From: JAKAGZ01 sp035266865
GTDB lineage: Bacteria; Bacteroidota; Ignavibacteria; Ignavibacteriales; Ignavibacteriaceae
DNA: 64,000 nucleotides
Direction of reading: 5' to 3'
Assembly: GCA_035266865.1 (NCBI GenBank)
Contig: DATFMR010000024.1
Coordinates: 10,344-74,343, forward strand
A program made the position numbers and the translations under genes. The notes beneath the pieces are model-generated. The model saw only the letters and a program-made list of their open reading frames with translations. It was not told the origin of the DNA and ran no database searches. Below are positions 25,055 through 34,273 of this stretch, in pieces; position 1 is the first letter of the stretch; each line of letters starts with the position of its first letter.

Positions 25055-25491
25055 TATAAAGAAATATGCTCAATATAGTACGAAAAGTCAAGAAATTCAG
25101 TAAAAATGAAATAATTACTATAAAAAATCCTAAAGGCTAAAAAACTAATAAAATACACTAAATTATTAGAATAAATTGATATGGAATCCTACATAAAGGA
25201 AACAAATTTGTAATCACAAAACAGTGAATTATTCTCAATTCCTTTAATTATTGATAAAAATGGATAAATTAATAATTAGATTAATAATAAAATGCCTCAG
25301 CTTCGGTTTGTTGAAAAGAGTTACAGGCGAATTAATTTATACTTGCGGATTTCAATACAAATAATTATGCTATTAAAAGATTATTTTTACTATTGCAAAT
25401 TATTATGTTTATAGTAAAAAAATACTGAGTTTTCTAAATAAGAACAATTAATTTTGAATAGAATTAGAAATTATAATTACAGGACGAATGA
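25055..25491. other. Divergent intergenic region, very AT-rich
   Basis: 437 bases between the hydrolase and the hisA-like gene. I see no ORF, RNA structure or repeat. A TAATTTTG at 25449-25456 fits the Bacteroidetes -7 consensus for the hisA-like gene but lacks a clear -33 partner. Confidence 0.45.
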
Positions 25492-26244
25492 ATGGGCTAC
25501 TTATTAGTTATACCCTCAATAGATATTAAAAACGGAAAAACTGTAAGAGTTGTAAAGGGTATCCCTGAATTAAATTGCACTGAATACGGAAATGATCCAG
25601 TAGAAATGGCAAGAATCTGGCGGGCAGAAAATACAAAATTTATTCATATTGTAGATTTTGACGGTGCAGCAGACCACTCAAGAAAAAATTTCAAAATTAT
25701 AGAAGAAATTTGCTCTTCCGTTATCATTCCTGTTGAATTCGCAGGTGGAATACGAAACATTGATGATGTAAAAGATATAATGTCTACAGGAATCAGCAGA
25801 TTAGTGGTAAGTACAATTGCAATTGATAACCGAAAAGATTTTCTGAAAGCTTTGGAATTATACGGCCCGGCCAGATTAGTAATTTCATTAGATATAATTG
25901 ATGAAGAAATAGTTATTAGGGGAAGGCGTTATAAAACAGGAATCAATTACATTGATTTTGCAAAAGAAATGAAATCACTTGGAGTTGAACGGTTTATTGT
26001 TACTGACGTTGAAAGAAATGGAATGATGAATGGACCAAACCTGGAATTAACTAAAATAGTTGCTGAAATTACTAATAGTAAAATTACTCATTCTGGTGGA
26101 GTAAGAAATAAAGATGAATTGATGGATATTCAGGACTTAATGCCAATTGGTATTGATTCGGTAATTATCGGTAGAGCACTATATGAAAACAGATTTCCGT
26201 GTCAAAAATTGTGGCGAGTAGCCGAATCAGGTATTTTTCAATAA
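25492..26244 (+). CDS. HisA-like phosphoribosylformimino isomerase family protein
   Basis: A 250-residue TIM barrel of the HisA/HisF family. The HisA catalytic pair appears to be present: Asp in IPSIDIKNGK (about 7-16) and Asp in VTDVERNGMMNGPN (about 164-177). The two phosphate-binding loops read FAGGIRN (about 83-89) and HSGGVRNK (about 202-209). By motif it could catalyse the ProFAR to PRFAR step of histidine synthesis. It has no his neighbours, however, and instead leads a cNMP-binding and a UspA gene. It may be the genome's only hisA or a repurposed paralogue; the sequence alone cannot say. Confidence 0.8.
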   Translation: MGYLLVIPSIDIKNGKTVRVVKGIPELNCTEYGNDPVEMARIWRAENTKFIHIVDFDGAADHSRKNFKIIEEICSSVIIPVEFAGGIRNIDDVKDIMSTGISRLVVSTIAIDNRKDFLKALELYGPARLVISLDIIDEEIVIRGRRYKTGINYIDFAKEMKSLGVERFIVTDVERNGMMNGPNLELTKIVAEITNSKITHSGGVRNKDELMDIQDLMPIGIDSVIIGRALYENRFPCQKLWRVAESGIFQ

Positions 26245-26253
26245 AGGTGAAAA

Positions 26254-26805
26254 ATGAATAATAATAATCGAGAAGTAGTTCATAGCAGTTTCTGGACAAA
26301 TTTTTTTAATAAATCTACCGAAAAACTGGATTTGCAAAAATCGTTATTATCTATTCCGATTTTTGAAGGCTTGTCTCAGAGAGATTGCTCGATGCTTATG
26401 AGTATTATTCATCATAGAATTTATATTACTGATGAATATGTCTTTTACCAGGGAGATCCTGGTCTTGGCCTTTATCTGATTAGGGAAGGTGAAGTTGAAA
26501 TAAGACGAACTGATAAGGATGGAGATATTCATATCCAAACTCATCTTAAAAGAGGTGATTTTTTTGGTGAACTTGCCCTGGTTGATGGTGAATTGCGATC
26601 AGCCTCAGCAGTGGCCACTGCCGACACTAAACTTGCTGTTATATTTAAACCTGATATAGATGAGTTTATAGAAAAGTTTCCCAAAAAAGGAATTAAAATA
26701 CTACAGGGAATATCTAAAATTGTAACAAGTCGCTTAAGAAAATTAAATGAAGAACATTATGAAATTCAGACAAAATTAAAATCGGGGGTGAGTCATGAAA
26801 CCTGA
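26254..26805 (+). CDS. Cyclic nucleotide-binding domain protein without DNA-binding domain
   Basis: A 183-residue protein holding one CRP-like cNMP-binding domain (about 32-150). The phosphate-binding cassette GDFFGELALVDGELRSASA lies near residues 105-123, with the Glu and Arg of the cassette in place. No helix-turn-helix follows; the C-terminus is a short helical tail. It therefore probably acts by protein contact rather than on DNA. It starts 9 bases after the hisA-like gene and its end overlaps the UspA gene by 11 bases, which suggests one signalling unit. Confidence 0.85.
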   Translation: MNNNNREVVHSSFWTNFFNKSTEKLDLQKSLLSIPIFEGLSQRDCSMLMSIIHHRIYITDEYVFYQGDPGLGLYLIREGEVEIRRTDKDGDIHIQTHLKRGDFFGELALVDGELRSASAVATADTKLAVIFKPDIDEFIEKFPKKGIKILQGISKIVTSRLRKLNEEHYEIQTKLKSGVSHET

Positions 26806-27292
26806 GATAAAAAAAATTCTGGTTCCTGTGGATTTTTCTGATTATTCAAAAAATGCTTTAAACTATGCTGTAGATTTTGCAAAATCATTTAATGCTCAAT
26901 TAATTTTGATATATGTAGTAGAACCTGTTATTTATCCTCCTGATTTTAGCATGGGACAGATAGCAATTCCATCGGTAGATCTTGAAATGGATAAACGGGC
27001 AAAAGAAGAATTAGAAAATCTGAGTAAAAAACTAATCCCTCACGAATTAAAAGCTAAATGTCTTGTAAAAACGGGAAAACCATTTCTGGAGATAATTGAT
27101 ACAGCATCGGAAATAGAAGCTGATTTAATTATTATTGCAACGCATGGACATTCAGGAGTTGAGCATATTCTATTCGGCAGCACGGCAGAAAAAGTTGTTA
27201 GAAAAGCACCCTGCCCCGTTTTAACATTGAGAGATCCTGTTAAAGGATTTAACTATAAAGATAAGCTAAAAGGAGTAAATGAAAAGAATTAG
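26795..27292 (+). CDS. Universal stress protein UspA family
   Basis: A 165-residue UspA-fold protein. VPVDFSDYSKNAL (about 9-21) and the ATP-binding motif G-x2-G-x9-GS (GHSGVEHILFGSTAEKVVR, about 113-131) are both present, so it is of the nucleotide-binding type. It ends with a short basic tail. The 11-base overlap with the cNMP-binding gene implies coupled translation. The pairing fits a small nucleotide-sensing stress module. Confidence 0.92.
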   Translation: MKPEIKKILVPVDFSDYSKNALNYAVDFAKSFNAQLILIYVVEPVIYPPDFSMGQIAIPSVDLEMDKRAKEELENLSKKLIPHELKAKCLVKTGKPFLEIIDTASEIEADLIIIATHGHSGVEHILFGSTAEKVVRKAPCPVLTLRDPVKGFNYKDKLKGVNEKN

Positions 27293-27317
27293 AATAGACT
27301 ACTTAATTCTGATTCTA

Positions 27318-28250
27318 TTAATTTTTTCTGTCTATTATAAAGTCCACGAGAGCTTCCAGGGCAATTTTTGATTGATTTTCTGGGAATATGTTTAAAGCTT
27401 CCTTTGCTTTTTTAGAATATGAATATGCTGTTTCAAATGCGTAATCTATTCCATTATTTTTCCTTACAAAATCTACAATTTCTCTTATTTTTTCTTTTTT
27501 GCTCCCATTTTTTATATATTTAATAATTTCAGCTGCCTGAGATTTTGGAACTTGATTGAGGGCATATATTAGAGGCAATGTAATTTTCTTTTCTTTTATA
27601 TCTCCTCCAACAGGCTTTCCTATAAGGTTTGAATTGCCTTCAAAATCAAGTATGTCATCACGGATCTGAAAAGCGATTCCAATTGCCGCACCAAAATCTT
27701 TCATCGATTTATGAAATTCCGTGTTTTCTGATGCACTCATTGCTCCAATCTGGCAGCACGTTTCTAGTAAGGATGCAGTTTTATCCGAAATTACTTTAAA
27801 GTAAGTAGCCTCATCAATATCAAGTTTTCGAGTCTTCTGAATTTGTAGTAATTCACCTTCAGACATCCTTTTAACTGCATCGGTTACAACCCCCAGAAAA
27901 TCATAATCCTTCCCTTCAACAGCTAGCATTAAACCACGGGATAAAAGATAGTCACCCATTAAAACAGCAACTTTATTTTTAAACATAGCATTAATTGACC
28001 AAAATCCTCTTCTTTTATCTGCATTATCAACTACATCATCGTGAACTAGCGTCGCAGTATGTAGCAATTCAACAAGAACAGCCCCTCTATAGCTTCTTTC
28101 TGTAATTCCCCCAGACACTTTTGCAGACAAAAGAACAAGTAATGGTCTTACCTTTTTCCCTTTTTGCCTTAAAATATAATTAGCTACCAGATCAACAAGG
28201 CCAACTTTAGATTTCATTGATTCTTTGAAAATAGCCTGAAATTTTTCCAA
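27318..28250 (-). CDS. ispB: Trans-polyprenyl diphosphate synthase (quinone side-chain type)
   Basis: An all-helical prenyl-elongating enzyme that makes the long isoprenoid chain of menaquinone. The two Asp-rich motifs DDVVD (about 70-74) and DDILD (about 194-198) and the GKKVRPLL motif (about 31-38) are intact. The start given is TTG, the first conventional codon. The reading frame stays open upstream and encodes a family-like stretch (IIKPQLSEISKPIKPE) back to ATT codons at 28298/28295, behind an AAAGGA sequence overlapping the tatC end. The true protein may be 15-16 residues longer. Chain length cannot be read from sequence alone. Confidence 0.9.
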   Translation of the reverse strand: MEKFQAIFKESMKSKVGLVDLVANYILRQKGKKVRPLLVLLSAKVSGGITERSYRGAVLVELLHTATLVHDDVVDNADKRRGFWSINAMFKNKVAVLMGDYLLSRGLMLAVEGKDYDFLGVVTDAVKRMSEGELLQIQKTRKLDIDEATYFKVISDKTASLLETCCQIGAMSASENTEFHKSMKDFGAAIGIAFQIRDDILDFEGNSNLIGKPVGGDIKEKKITLPLIYALNQVPKSQAAEIIKYIKNGSKKEKIREIVDFVRKNNGIDYAFETAYSYSKKAKEALNIFPENQSKIALEALVDFIIDRKN

Positions 28251-28297
28251 CTCAGGTTTTATTGGCTTACTTATTTCTGATAACTGTGGTTTAATAA

Positions 28298-29062
28298 TTA
28301 ATCCTTTGATGCATATTTTGAAATTAAAATACTTATTTCGTACAATAGGAAAAGAGGCACTGCAAGAATTATTTGAGAAACCGGATCGGTCCCAGGCGTT
28401 AAAACTGCAGCTACAATAAAAATAATTACTATTGCGTGCCTTCTGTATTTTTTCATAAATGATGGTTTCAAAATTCCAATTTTGGTCAGGAAAAAAGAAA
28501 TCATTGGTAATTCAAATACGAAACCTGCACCTACCAAGATGCTCAGGATAATAGAAAGATATTCATCAATTGCAAATTCATTCTTAATCGCTTCTGACCC
28601 GAACTGTACTGCAAATTTTAGTGCAAACGGTATCATTACAAAATATGCAAAAGCTATTCCTATTAGAAAACAGAGAGTAGAAAATATTACAATTGAAGTT
28701 ATATATTTCCTTTCTTTTTCCCGTAATGCCGGTGAAATAAACTTCCAGAATTGATAAAACAAATTCGGTAAGCTCAAAACTACACCGGCAATTATTGCAA
28801 CTTCCATATACATAAATAACTGACCGAATGGTCTCAAATTCTGTAATATTGCGCCAGTATTTCTTGCGGGCATTAAAAGGATTTTATCAACTAAGAAATC
28901 AATAAATGTCCAGCAAATAGCTGTACCTGCTACCAAGCCAATCAAAGAATAAATAATTCTCCATCTTAACTCTTCAAGGTGATCCAGGAATGACATTTTA
29001 GATTCATTATCATCATTTTCCTGATCATCCAGGCTATCGTTTGTTACTTCATCTAAAGCCAA
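28298..29062 (-). CDS. tatC: Sec-independent protein translocase TatC
   Basis: The 254-residue six-helix core of the twin-arginine translocase, which recognises RR signal peptides and exports folded proteins. FLDHLEELRWRII (about 25-37), FISPALREKERKY (about 108-120) and VVAAVLTPGTDPVSQ-like (about 218-232) are the family signatures. It carries an acidic 20-residue N-terminal extension. tatA/tatB are not in the window. It lies 11 bases after glyA and overlaps the probable true start of the polyprenyl synthase, making a three-gene operon. Confidence 0.97.
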   Translation of the reverse strand: MALDEVTNDSLDDQENDDNESKMSFLDHLEELRWRIIYSLIGLVAGTAICWTFIDFLVDKILLMPARNTGAILQNLRPFGQLFMYMEVAIIAGVVLSLPNLFYQFWKFISPALREKERKYITSIVIFSTLCFLIGIAFAYFVMIPFALKFAVQFGSEAIKNEFAIDEYLSIILSILVGAGFVFELPMISFFLTKIGILKPSFMKKYRRHAIVIIFIVAAVLTPGTDPVSQIILAVPLFLLYEISILISKYASKD

Positions 29063-29073
29063 GTAAAATTTCC

Positions 29074-30366
29074 TTAATTTGCCTTAAATAATGGAAAGCC
29101 AGCACAAAGATTAGTTACTTCATTTTGAATTTTCTTTAGCTCATTTTCATTTTCGGAATTTTCAACTGCTCTACTAATCAACATTGCAATTGTTTCCATT
29201 TCTTTTTCTTTCATTCCGCGTGTCGTAACGGCGGGAGTTCCGATTCTAATGCCACTAGTTACAAAAGGACTTCTTTCATCAAATGGAATCATATTTTTAT
29301 TTACCGTTATATTTGCAGTACCTAATGCATTTTCAGCTTTTTTACCTGTAATATTTTTATTATTTAAATCAATGAGCATTACATGATTATCTGTACCACC
29401 AGAAATCACATTAAAACCATATTCACTTAATTTGTTTGCCAGTGCTTTTGCATTAGCAATGATTTGTTTTGCATATTCCAAAAAAGAATCTTGCAATACT
29501 TCACCAAATGCGACCCCTTTTGCCATAATTATATGCATTAAAGGCCCGCCCTGTATACCGGGCATTACCATACTATCATATAATTCAGACATTAATTTAG
29601 TCCTGTCACCCTTGGGAGATTTTTTCCCAAAAGGATTTTCTTTGTCCTTACCAACAAGAATAATTCCTCCTCTTGGTCCACGTAAAGTTTTATGAGTAGT
29701 TGAAGTCACAACATCACAATATGGTAATGGATTATTTAATAGTCCTTTTGCAATAAGTCCAGCAGGATGCGCCATATCGCACATTAGAAATGCACCAACT
29801 GAATCAGCAATTTGTCTGAACTTAGAATAATCCCACTCGCGTGAATACGCACTTGCACCAGTTACAATCAATTTAGGTTTTTCTTTTTTAGCTAAATCTT
29901 CAATTAAATCATAATCTAATAGTTTTGTGTCCCTGTTTAAAGTGTATCCAACTGGCTTATACAATTGGCCCGAAAAATTTACAGGAGAACCGTGAGTCAG
30001 GTGTCCACCATGAGCCAGACTTAACCCAAGAAATTTATCTCCCGGATTTAAGAGTGTCATAAGTACTGCCATATTTGCCTGACTGCCGCTGTGAGGTTGA
30101 ACATTTACATATTCAGCATCAAATATTTTTTTAAGTCTTTCTCTTGCAATTTCTTCAGCCATATCCACATATTCACATCCGCCATAATATCTTTTGCCAG
30201 GATACCCTTCTGCATATTTATTAGTAAGTACAGAACCCGCAGCCTGTAACACAGCTGGACTAACAAAATTTTCTGAGGCTATTAATTCGAGGTGATCGTG
30301 TTGTCTTTTATTTTCTAAGCTTAATACCTCAAATATTTCTTTATCATTTTCAAGATTTGCATTCAT
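29074..30366 (-). CDS. glyA: Serine hydroxymethyltransferase
   Basis: GlyA interconverts serine and glycine with tetrahydrofolate, feeding one-carbon units. The 430-residue length is usual. The PLP Lys is in STTHKTLRGPRGG (about 223-235), with HLELIASENFVS (about 20-31), YPGKRYYGG (about 56-64) and CDMAHPAGLIA (about 196-206). It leads the glyA-tatC-polyprenyl synthase operon. No THF or glycine riboswitch is visible in the 150 bases upstream. Confidence 0.98.
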   Translation of the reverse strand: MNANLENDKEIFEVLSLENKRQHDHLELIASENFVSPAVLQAAGSVLTNKYAEGYPGKRYYGGCEYVDMAEEIARERLKKIFDAEYVNVQPHSGSQANMAVLMTLLNPGDKFLGLSLAHGGHLTHGSPVNFSGQLYKPVGYTLNRDTKLLDYDLIEDLAKKEKPKLIVTGASAYSREWDYSKFRQIADSVGAFLMCDMAHPAGLIAKGLLNNPLPYCDVVTSTTHKTLRGPRGGIILVGKDKENPFGKKSPKGDRTKLMSELYDSMVMPGIQGGPLMHIIMAKGVAFGEVLQDSFLEYAKQIIANAKALANKLSEYGFNVISGGTDNHVMLIDLNNKNITGKKAENALGTANITVNKNMIPFDERSPFVTSGIRIGTPAVTTRGMKEKEMETIAMLISRAVENSENENELKKIQNEVTNLCAGFPLFKAN

Positions 30367-30461
30367 AATTTAATTGAATTTTTTGTGAATTGAATAAGTA
30401 AATTTAATCAATTAACTGAATATTATCTACATTACTACAAAACCAAATATATTACATTGGC

Positions 30462-30494
30462 AAAAAAAAAGGTCCCAGTGTAAAAACTGAAACC
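30462..30494 (-). terminator. Intrinsic terminator of the TPR/barrel/lipoprotein operon
   Basis: GGTTTCAGT pairs with ACTGGGACC (two G-U pairs) across a 6-base loop, followed by nine U on the minus strand. It lies 26 bases after the TPR gene stop. Confidence 0.85.
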
Positions 30495-30519
30495 TCTTAT
30501 TTGTCCAATTATATTTCTT

Positions 30520-31800
30520 CTAAGGAATTGTTACGCTTCTTTGAATCCAATCGTAACAACTACCTGTAATAGGAATTGTCTGTCCTGATTTCCAGCCCCT
30601 AAAGAAAATATCTTCTTTTGAAGGAATTGACGACTGTAAAGATGTAATCCTTGAAGCCGCTTGGTCTAATGACGAATCCAAATATTTTGCTCTTCTATAT
30701 GTTTCAACGGCAAGCAAATATACGAGTTTTGTGTCAATATCAAACTTACAATTTCTTGCAGATTGCTCATACAAAAGGCCGAGATAGAGAATAGGAAGTC
30801 CCCAGTTATCACCTACTTTGCTGGCTTTTTCATAATAGTTCCTGGCGAGCGAATATTGATTTCTATCCTTATAGATATTTCCAAGGTATAAATAATTTTC
30901 TTTCTTCTCCGGATCCAGCTCTATCAGTTTTTTATATGCCTCTTCTGCTTTTGTATAGTTTTCTGTTTTCTCATAAGCAGTTGCCAGTTGTGTCCAATAG
31001 TTAAGAGTTTTTGGTGATTTCTGAACAAGGAAATTTAATCCTTCTATTGCTTCATCGTACATATTAGCTTTTAAAGCAGTAGAAACATATTTCCAGGCTT
31101 TTTCAGTATTATCTTTGTCAAGGTCCCACGCTTTTTTCTCGAGCTCTACTAACTCATCAATATTTTCAACGAGGCCTTCCAACGCAGCATTCCACTGCGG
31201 ATTATCAGGTTCTCTTTCATTTAATTTTGTGTAAATATCTATTGCCTTTGATTTATAGTCATTCGAATCAGACTGATTATTTTTATATAACAATCCTAGC
31301 CTGTTATAATAATACGTTGACATATTAGGATCATCAGCAATTGCTTTTTCATAATCTTTTATTACCTTTTCAACAGGCGTATTTAACCAAGTCTCCTCAA
31401 CAAAGGCCATCCTTGGTTCAAAATAGGTTTTATCGTCGGAATCAAATTTTAATGCAAGATTATATAAATATAAAACTGTATCTTCGATAGTTTTTTTCAT
31501 TTCAGGGGCTATAGAGGTTGAATCATGAAGAGACCACAATATATCTTCCATTTTAAAATAAATATATTTAGCAAATTTTTCAGGATTCATACTTAATACT
31601 TTCCAACCATAAGGAAGCGCAGTTTCAAAATCCTTATTCTTATAATATTCAGAAAATAAACTATAATTAATAATTAACGAATCAGGATCAGTGCTTTGAG
31701 TAATTACAGCGGAACTACTTTTATCCGCTGGCATGGCTTTAATACTGGCTGAAGAAATAATAATTATTGCAAGACAAAATATTTTAATAAATGATTTCAA
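30520..31800 (-). CDS. Secreted TPR-repeat protein
   Basis: A 426-residue exported protein with a signal peptide (residues 1-22, SIKAM). Helical repeats run through most of its length, the clearest TPRs being at about 255-350 (ALYAT-like YWTQLATAYEKTENYTKAEEA). The C-terminal 40 residues are non-repeat and end in a CYDWIQRSVTIP segment. It is the last gene of an envelope operon with a FadL/PorV-like barrel and a lipoprotein. It probably scaffolds an outer-membrane complex, which is inference from domain and context. Confidence 0.8.
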   Translation of the reverse strand: MKSFIKIFCLAIIIISSASIKAMPADKSSSAVITQSTDPDSLIINYSLFSEYYKNKDFETALPYGWKVLSMNPEKFAKYIYFKMEDILWSLHDSTSIAPEMKKTIEDTVLYLYNLALKFDSDDKTYFEPRMAFVEETWLNTPVEKVIKDYEKAIADDPNMSTYYYNRLGLLYKNNQSDSNDYKSKAIDIYTKLNEREPDNPQWNAALEGLVENIDELVELEKKAWDLDKDNTEKAWKYVSTALKANMYDEAIEGLNFLVQKSPKTLNYWTQLATAYEKTENYTKAEEAYKKLIELDPEKKENYLYLGNIYKDRNQYSLARNYYEKASKVGDNWGLPILYLGLLYEQSARNCKFDIDTKLVYLLAVETYRRAKYLDSSLDQAASRITSLQSSIPSKEDIFFRGWKSGQTIPITGSCYDWIQRSVTIP

Positions 31801-31820
31801 TTTTTCGACCTCAAATATGA

Positions 31821-33080
31821 TTAATTTTGATCACGTCTAATAAACCAAAGCTCCCCGAGACTAATTCCTACCGATAATTTAATAATATTTTCCTTAAAAA
31901 GATTTAAATCAGTTGTGCCTCGTAAAGCATATTGAATTCCAATATCAATTGTATTTTGATAACTTAATGGTATTGTAAAACCTCCCATTATTGAATATTC
32001 TTTAATACTCTGACCGCTTATTTTATACTGAGTCTGCTCAAAACTTAAACCCATACGCCAAATCATTTGTTCCCAGAAACTATCATTTATGGATCTTTCC
32101 CGCCTATATTCAAATCCTGAGCTGAGTTTATAACTATCACTTAAATTTGCATTCTTTATATTTCCTAATTTATACTCACTCCAGGGCTGATAGGAATAAT
32201 CAAATGTAAATAAGTAATTATTATTCAAAATAAAACTTGCGCCTGCAGAAAATCTGTATGGTAAATCCAGGTAAATGGTGGAGTTATTCAGTGAGTCTAC
32301 ACCAAGAGTTGAAGTTATTATTAGCGAGGAATCAGTTTCAAGTCTTGACTTAAAATTAAATGCCGCACCTAACCTGAAATTAGAAATAGCTTCAGAATTA
32401 AAAACTCCAGCTAGGTCAGGCGAAATCAGGCCTACAGTTGCGCCGAAACCATGTGGCCTGAATCTGGTATCAAATTCACTTTTATTATATTCTGCATTAT
32501 TTGGAAATTCAATAGAAGATAGATAATTCAAATTTCCAAAATAGTAATCCATAGTAGCACCAATACTTACATCAAACGGAAATCTAAATGATGAGCCAAG
32601 GAAGAGTTTTGAAAGTCCTCCATTCCCTTCGTATGTTGCCTTGTAAAATCCAATATCGGAATACCCTGAATTTACTATGTTATCCTCTTTATAACTTACA
32701 TTTGAGTATGGCAAAAGTCCCATTGAAAGGACAATCCCGTGATTTTGACTAATAGGAATTGCAAGTGTGACCCCAGAAAAGTCAGTATTGCTACTAAAAG
32801 AACTTGCACTATTGTTCTGAAGAAATAATCCGGTATATTTCATTCCAAATTCAGTTCGCGTACTTTGAATTCCCGTAAGACTAGCGGGGTTTAAGAGGCT
32901 TATGTAATCTTTATCAATTACTGAAGAACCTAATTGCCCCATTGCAAATCTTCTGCCACTATAAGTATAAACCAGATCTCCTATCCCAATTCTTGTATAG
33001 CTGGAACTGGTTTGAGGAAAGATATAACACTGTGACAGAGCTACAAAAATTACCAAAAATATTTTAGAATATAATTTCAT
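31821..33080 (-). CDS. Outer-membrane barrel protein, PorV/FadL-like
   Basis: A 419-residue barrel with a signal peptide (about 1-22). The N-terminal block YTRIGIGDLVYTYSGRRFAMGQLG and LNPASLTGIQ fit the hatch-and-first-strand pattern of PorV/PorQ/FadL-like proteins, where an N-P-A-S/G motif is typical. Many amphipathic strands follow, ending in NIIKLSVGISLGELWFIRR. A role as a type IX secretion shuttle or as a lipid transporter is possible, but neither can be proven here. It is cotranscribed between the lipoprotein (1-base gap) and the TPR gene (20-base gap). Confidence 0.82.
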   Translation of the reverse strand: MKLYSKIFLVIFVALSQCYIFPQTSSSYTRIGIGDLVYTYSGRRFAMGQLGSSVIDKDYISLLNPASLTGIQSTRTEFGMKYTGLFLQNNSASSFSSNTDFSGVTLAIPISQNHGIVLSMGLLPYSNVSYKEDNIVNSGYSDIGFYKATYEGNGGLSKLFLGSSFRFPFDVSIGATMDYYFGNLNYLSSIEFPNNAEYNKSEFDTRFRPHGFGATVGLISPDLAGVFNSEAISNFRLGAAFNFKSRLETDSSLIITSTLGVDSLNNSTIYLDLPYRFSAGASFILNNNYLFTFDYSYQPWSEYKLGNIKNANLSDSYKLSSGFEYRRERSINDSFWEQMIWRMGLSFEQTQYKISGQSIKEYSIMGGFTIPLSYQNTIDIGIQYALRGTTDLNLFKENIIKLSVGISLGELWFIRRDQN

Positions 33081-33081
33081 T

Positions 33082-34272
33082 TTATTTTTTGATTGTATAA
33101 GTAATCACCAACCGAGGTCTGTTAAACTGTTGGCTTGAATTGCTTCCTAAAATTGCCCAAATTTCCATTCCAAATAACCCATCCTCGGGAGTTAGAAGAA
33201 TCCCTTGGTTTTGCTTTTTTGTAACCCATTTTTGCACAAAACTTGTAACATCCCCCTGAAAGGTATCATTACTATAAGTAAGAGTAATTTTAGAAAGTGT
33301 TGAATCAATGGATTTTCCAGAACTGTCTGCAATATTAAATGCTGATAAATTCGAATTATAGGATGACCCTTTTACGGTACTTCCAATATCAAGGCTCAAA
33401 ATAAGGGTAGCTTTGTTTATAATAGCCCCGGAAGGGATACTTGAACAATCAAATGCAACTCTTGATTGAGCAACTGACATTGGCTGAACAATCATATCTG
33501 TTGGATTAGATATTGCCGGCAATCCCCCTGTTAAAACACTAACGTCTTCATAAGTATCCATTCCTAAAGTATCCGTATAAAATCCCGGTTTACTCACAAC
33601 AATTTTTATTATTGGCAGTGTAGTATAGGAACTTGATAAAACCCCTGAATAACCAAAAACAGTTTGATTACCAGAAATAGGATTCAAATAAAGTCCATTG
33701 GTTGCCTGACCGTTTCCATAATTCATCAATTCATTGGTCATATACGATGTATTTAGATGAAACGAAGTTAATGAATCAGTCACATTTTTTTGCGTAGCAA
33801 TGTCTGTAGCATCGTAGGTGAATTGCGCTCCATTCTCTAAACTGTCGGCTGTGAAACCTATTGATGACCAAGGAGATGTTATCTTATATGCGCCAAACTG
33901 GAACGTCCCGTTAGAATCTCCAAATACATAAACCCTGGTTAATTCTACCCATGCATCTGTAATAGATGCATTACTATTTAAGATATCATTTTTAACTGAA
34001 TCGGGTAGATAGTAATTAAATTTCAATAATGTAGATGCTACCTGATTATTATATTTTCCTACAAGCATCATGAAAGATGCACCCGTTTTAATTACAGTTT
34101 TGAATGATGTAGATGATTGTGGAAATGATCCTGAAAAGGAATCAACGGTAATTAAATCTACCTGATCAGGACCTAATAAATTTGAGTTATAATTTCTCGG
34201 ATTTTCTTTACAGGAATAAATACCAAATAATAATATCGTAAAAAGGATAAAAAACAATCTTTTAATTGCCAA
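33082..34272 (-). CDS. Lipoprotein with DNRLRE-like beta domain, unknown function
   Basis: A 396-residue lipoprotein. A hydrophobic signal ends in LLFGIYSC, where Cys is the lipidation site, followed by KENPRNYNSN. The body is Ser/Thr/Asn-rich, with beta-type segments and repeated PRLVITYTIKK-like strands, resembling DNRLRE or DUF4270-type carbohydrate-binding folds. I chose the TTG at 34272, which has GGAGA 8 bases before it. An earlier in-frame TTG at 34287 overlaps gmhB. It is the first envelope gene after glgA-gmhB. The family call is uncertain. Confidence 0.72.
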   Translation of the reverse strand: MAIKRLFFILFTILLFGIYSCKENPRNYNSNLLGPDQVDLITVDSFSGSFPQSSTSFKTVIKTGASFMMLVGKYNNQVASTLLKFNYYLPDSVKNDILNSNASITDAWVELTRVYVFGDSNGTFQFGAYKITSPWSSIGFTADSLENGAQFTYDATDIATQKNVTDSLTSFHLNTSYMTNELMNYGNGQATNGLYLNPISGNQTVFGYSGVLSSSYTTLPIIKIVVSKPGFYTDTLGMDTYEDVSVLTGGLPAISNPTDMIVQPMSVAQSRVAFDCSSIPSGAIINKATLILSLDIGSTVKGSSYNSNLSAFNIADSSGKSIDSTLSKITLTYSNDTFQGDVTSFVQKWVTKKQNQGILLTPEDGLFGMEIWAILGSNSSQQFNRPRLVITYTIKK

Positions 34273-34273
34273 A

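Noticed and set aside
30367..30519. Possible folate or glycine riboswitch upstream of glyA
   Set aside because: I find no conserved paired core; only the terminator of the next operon lies there.
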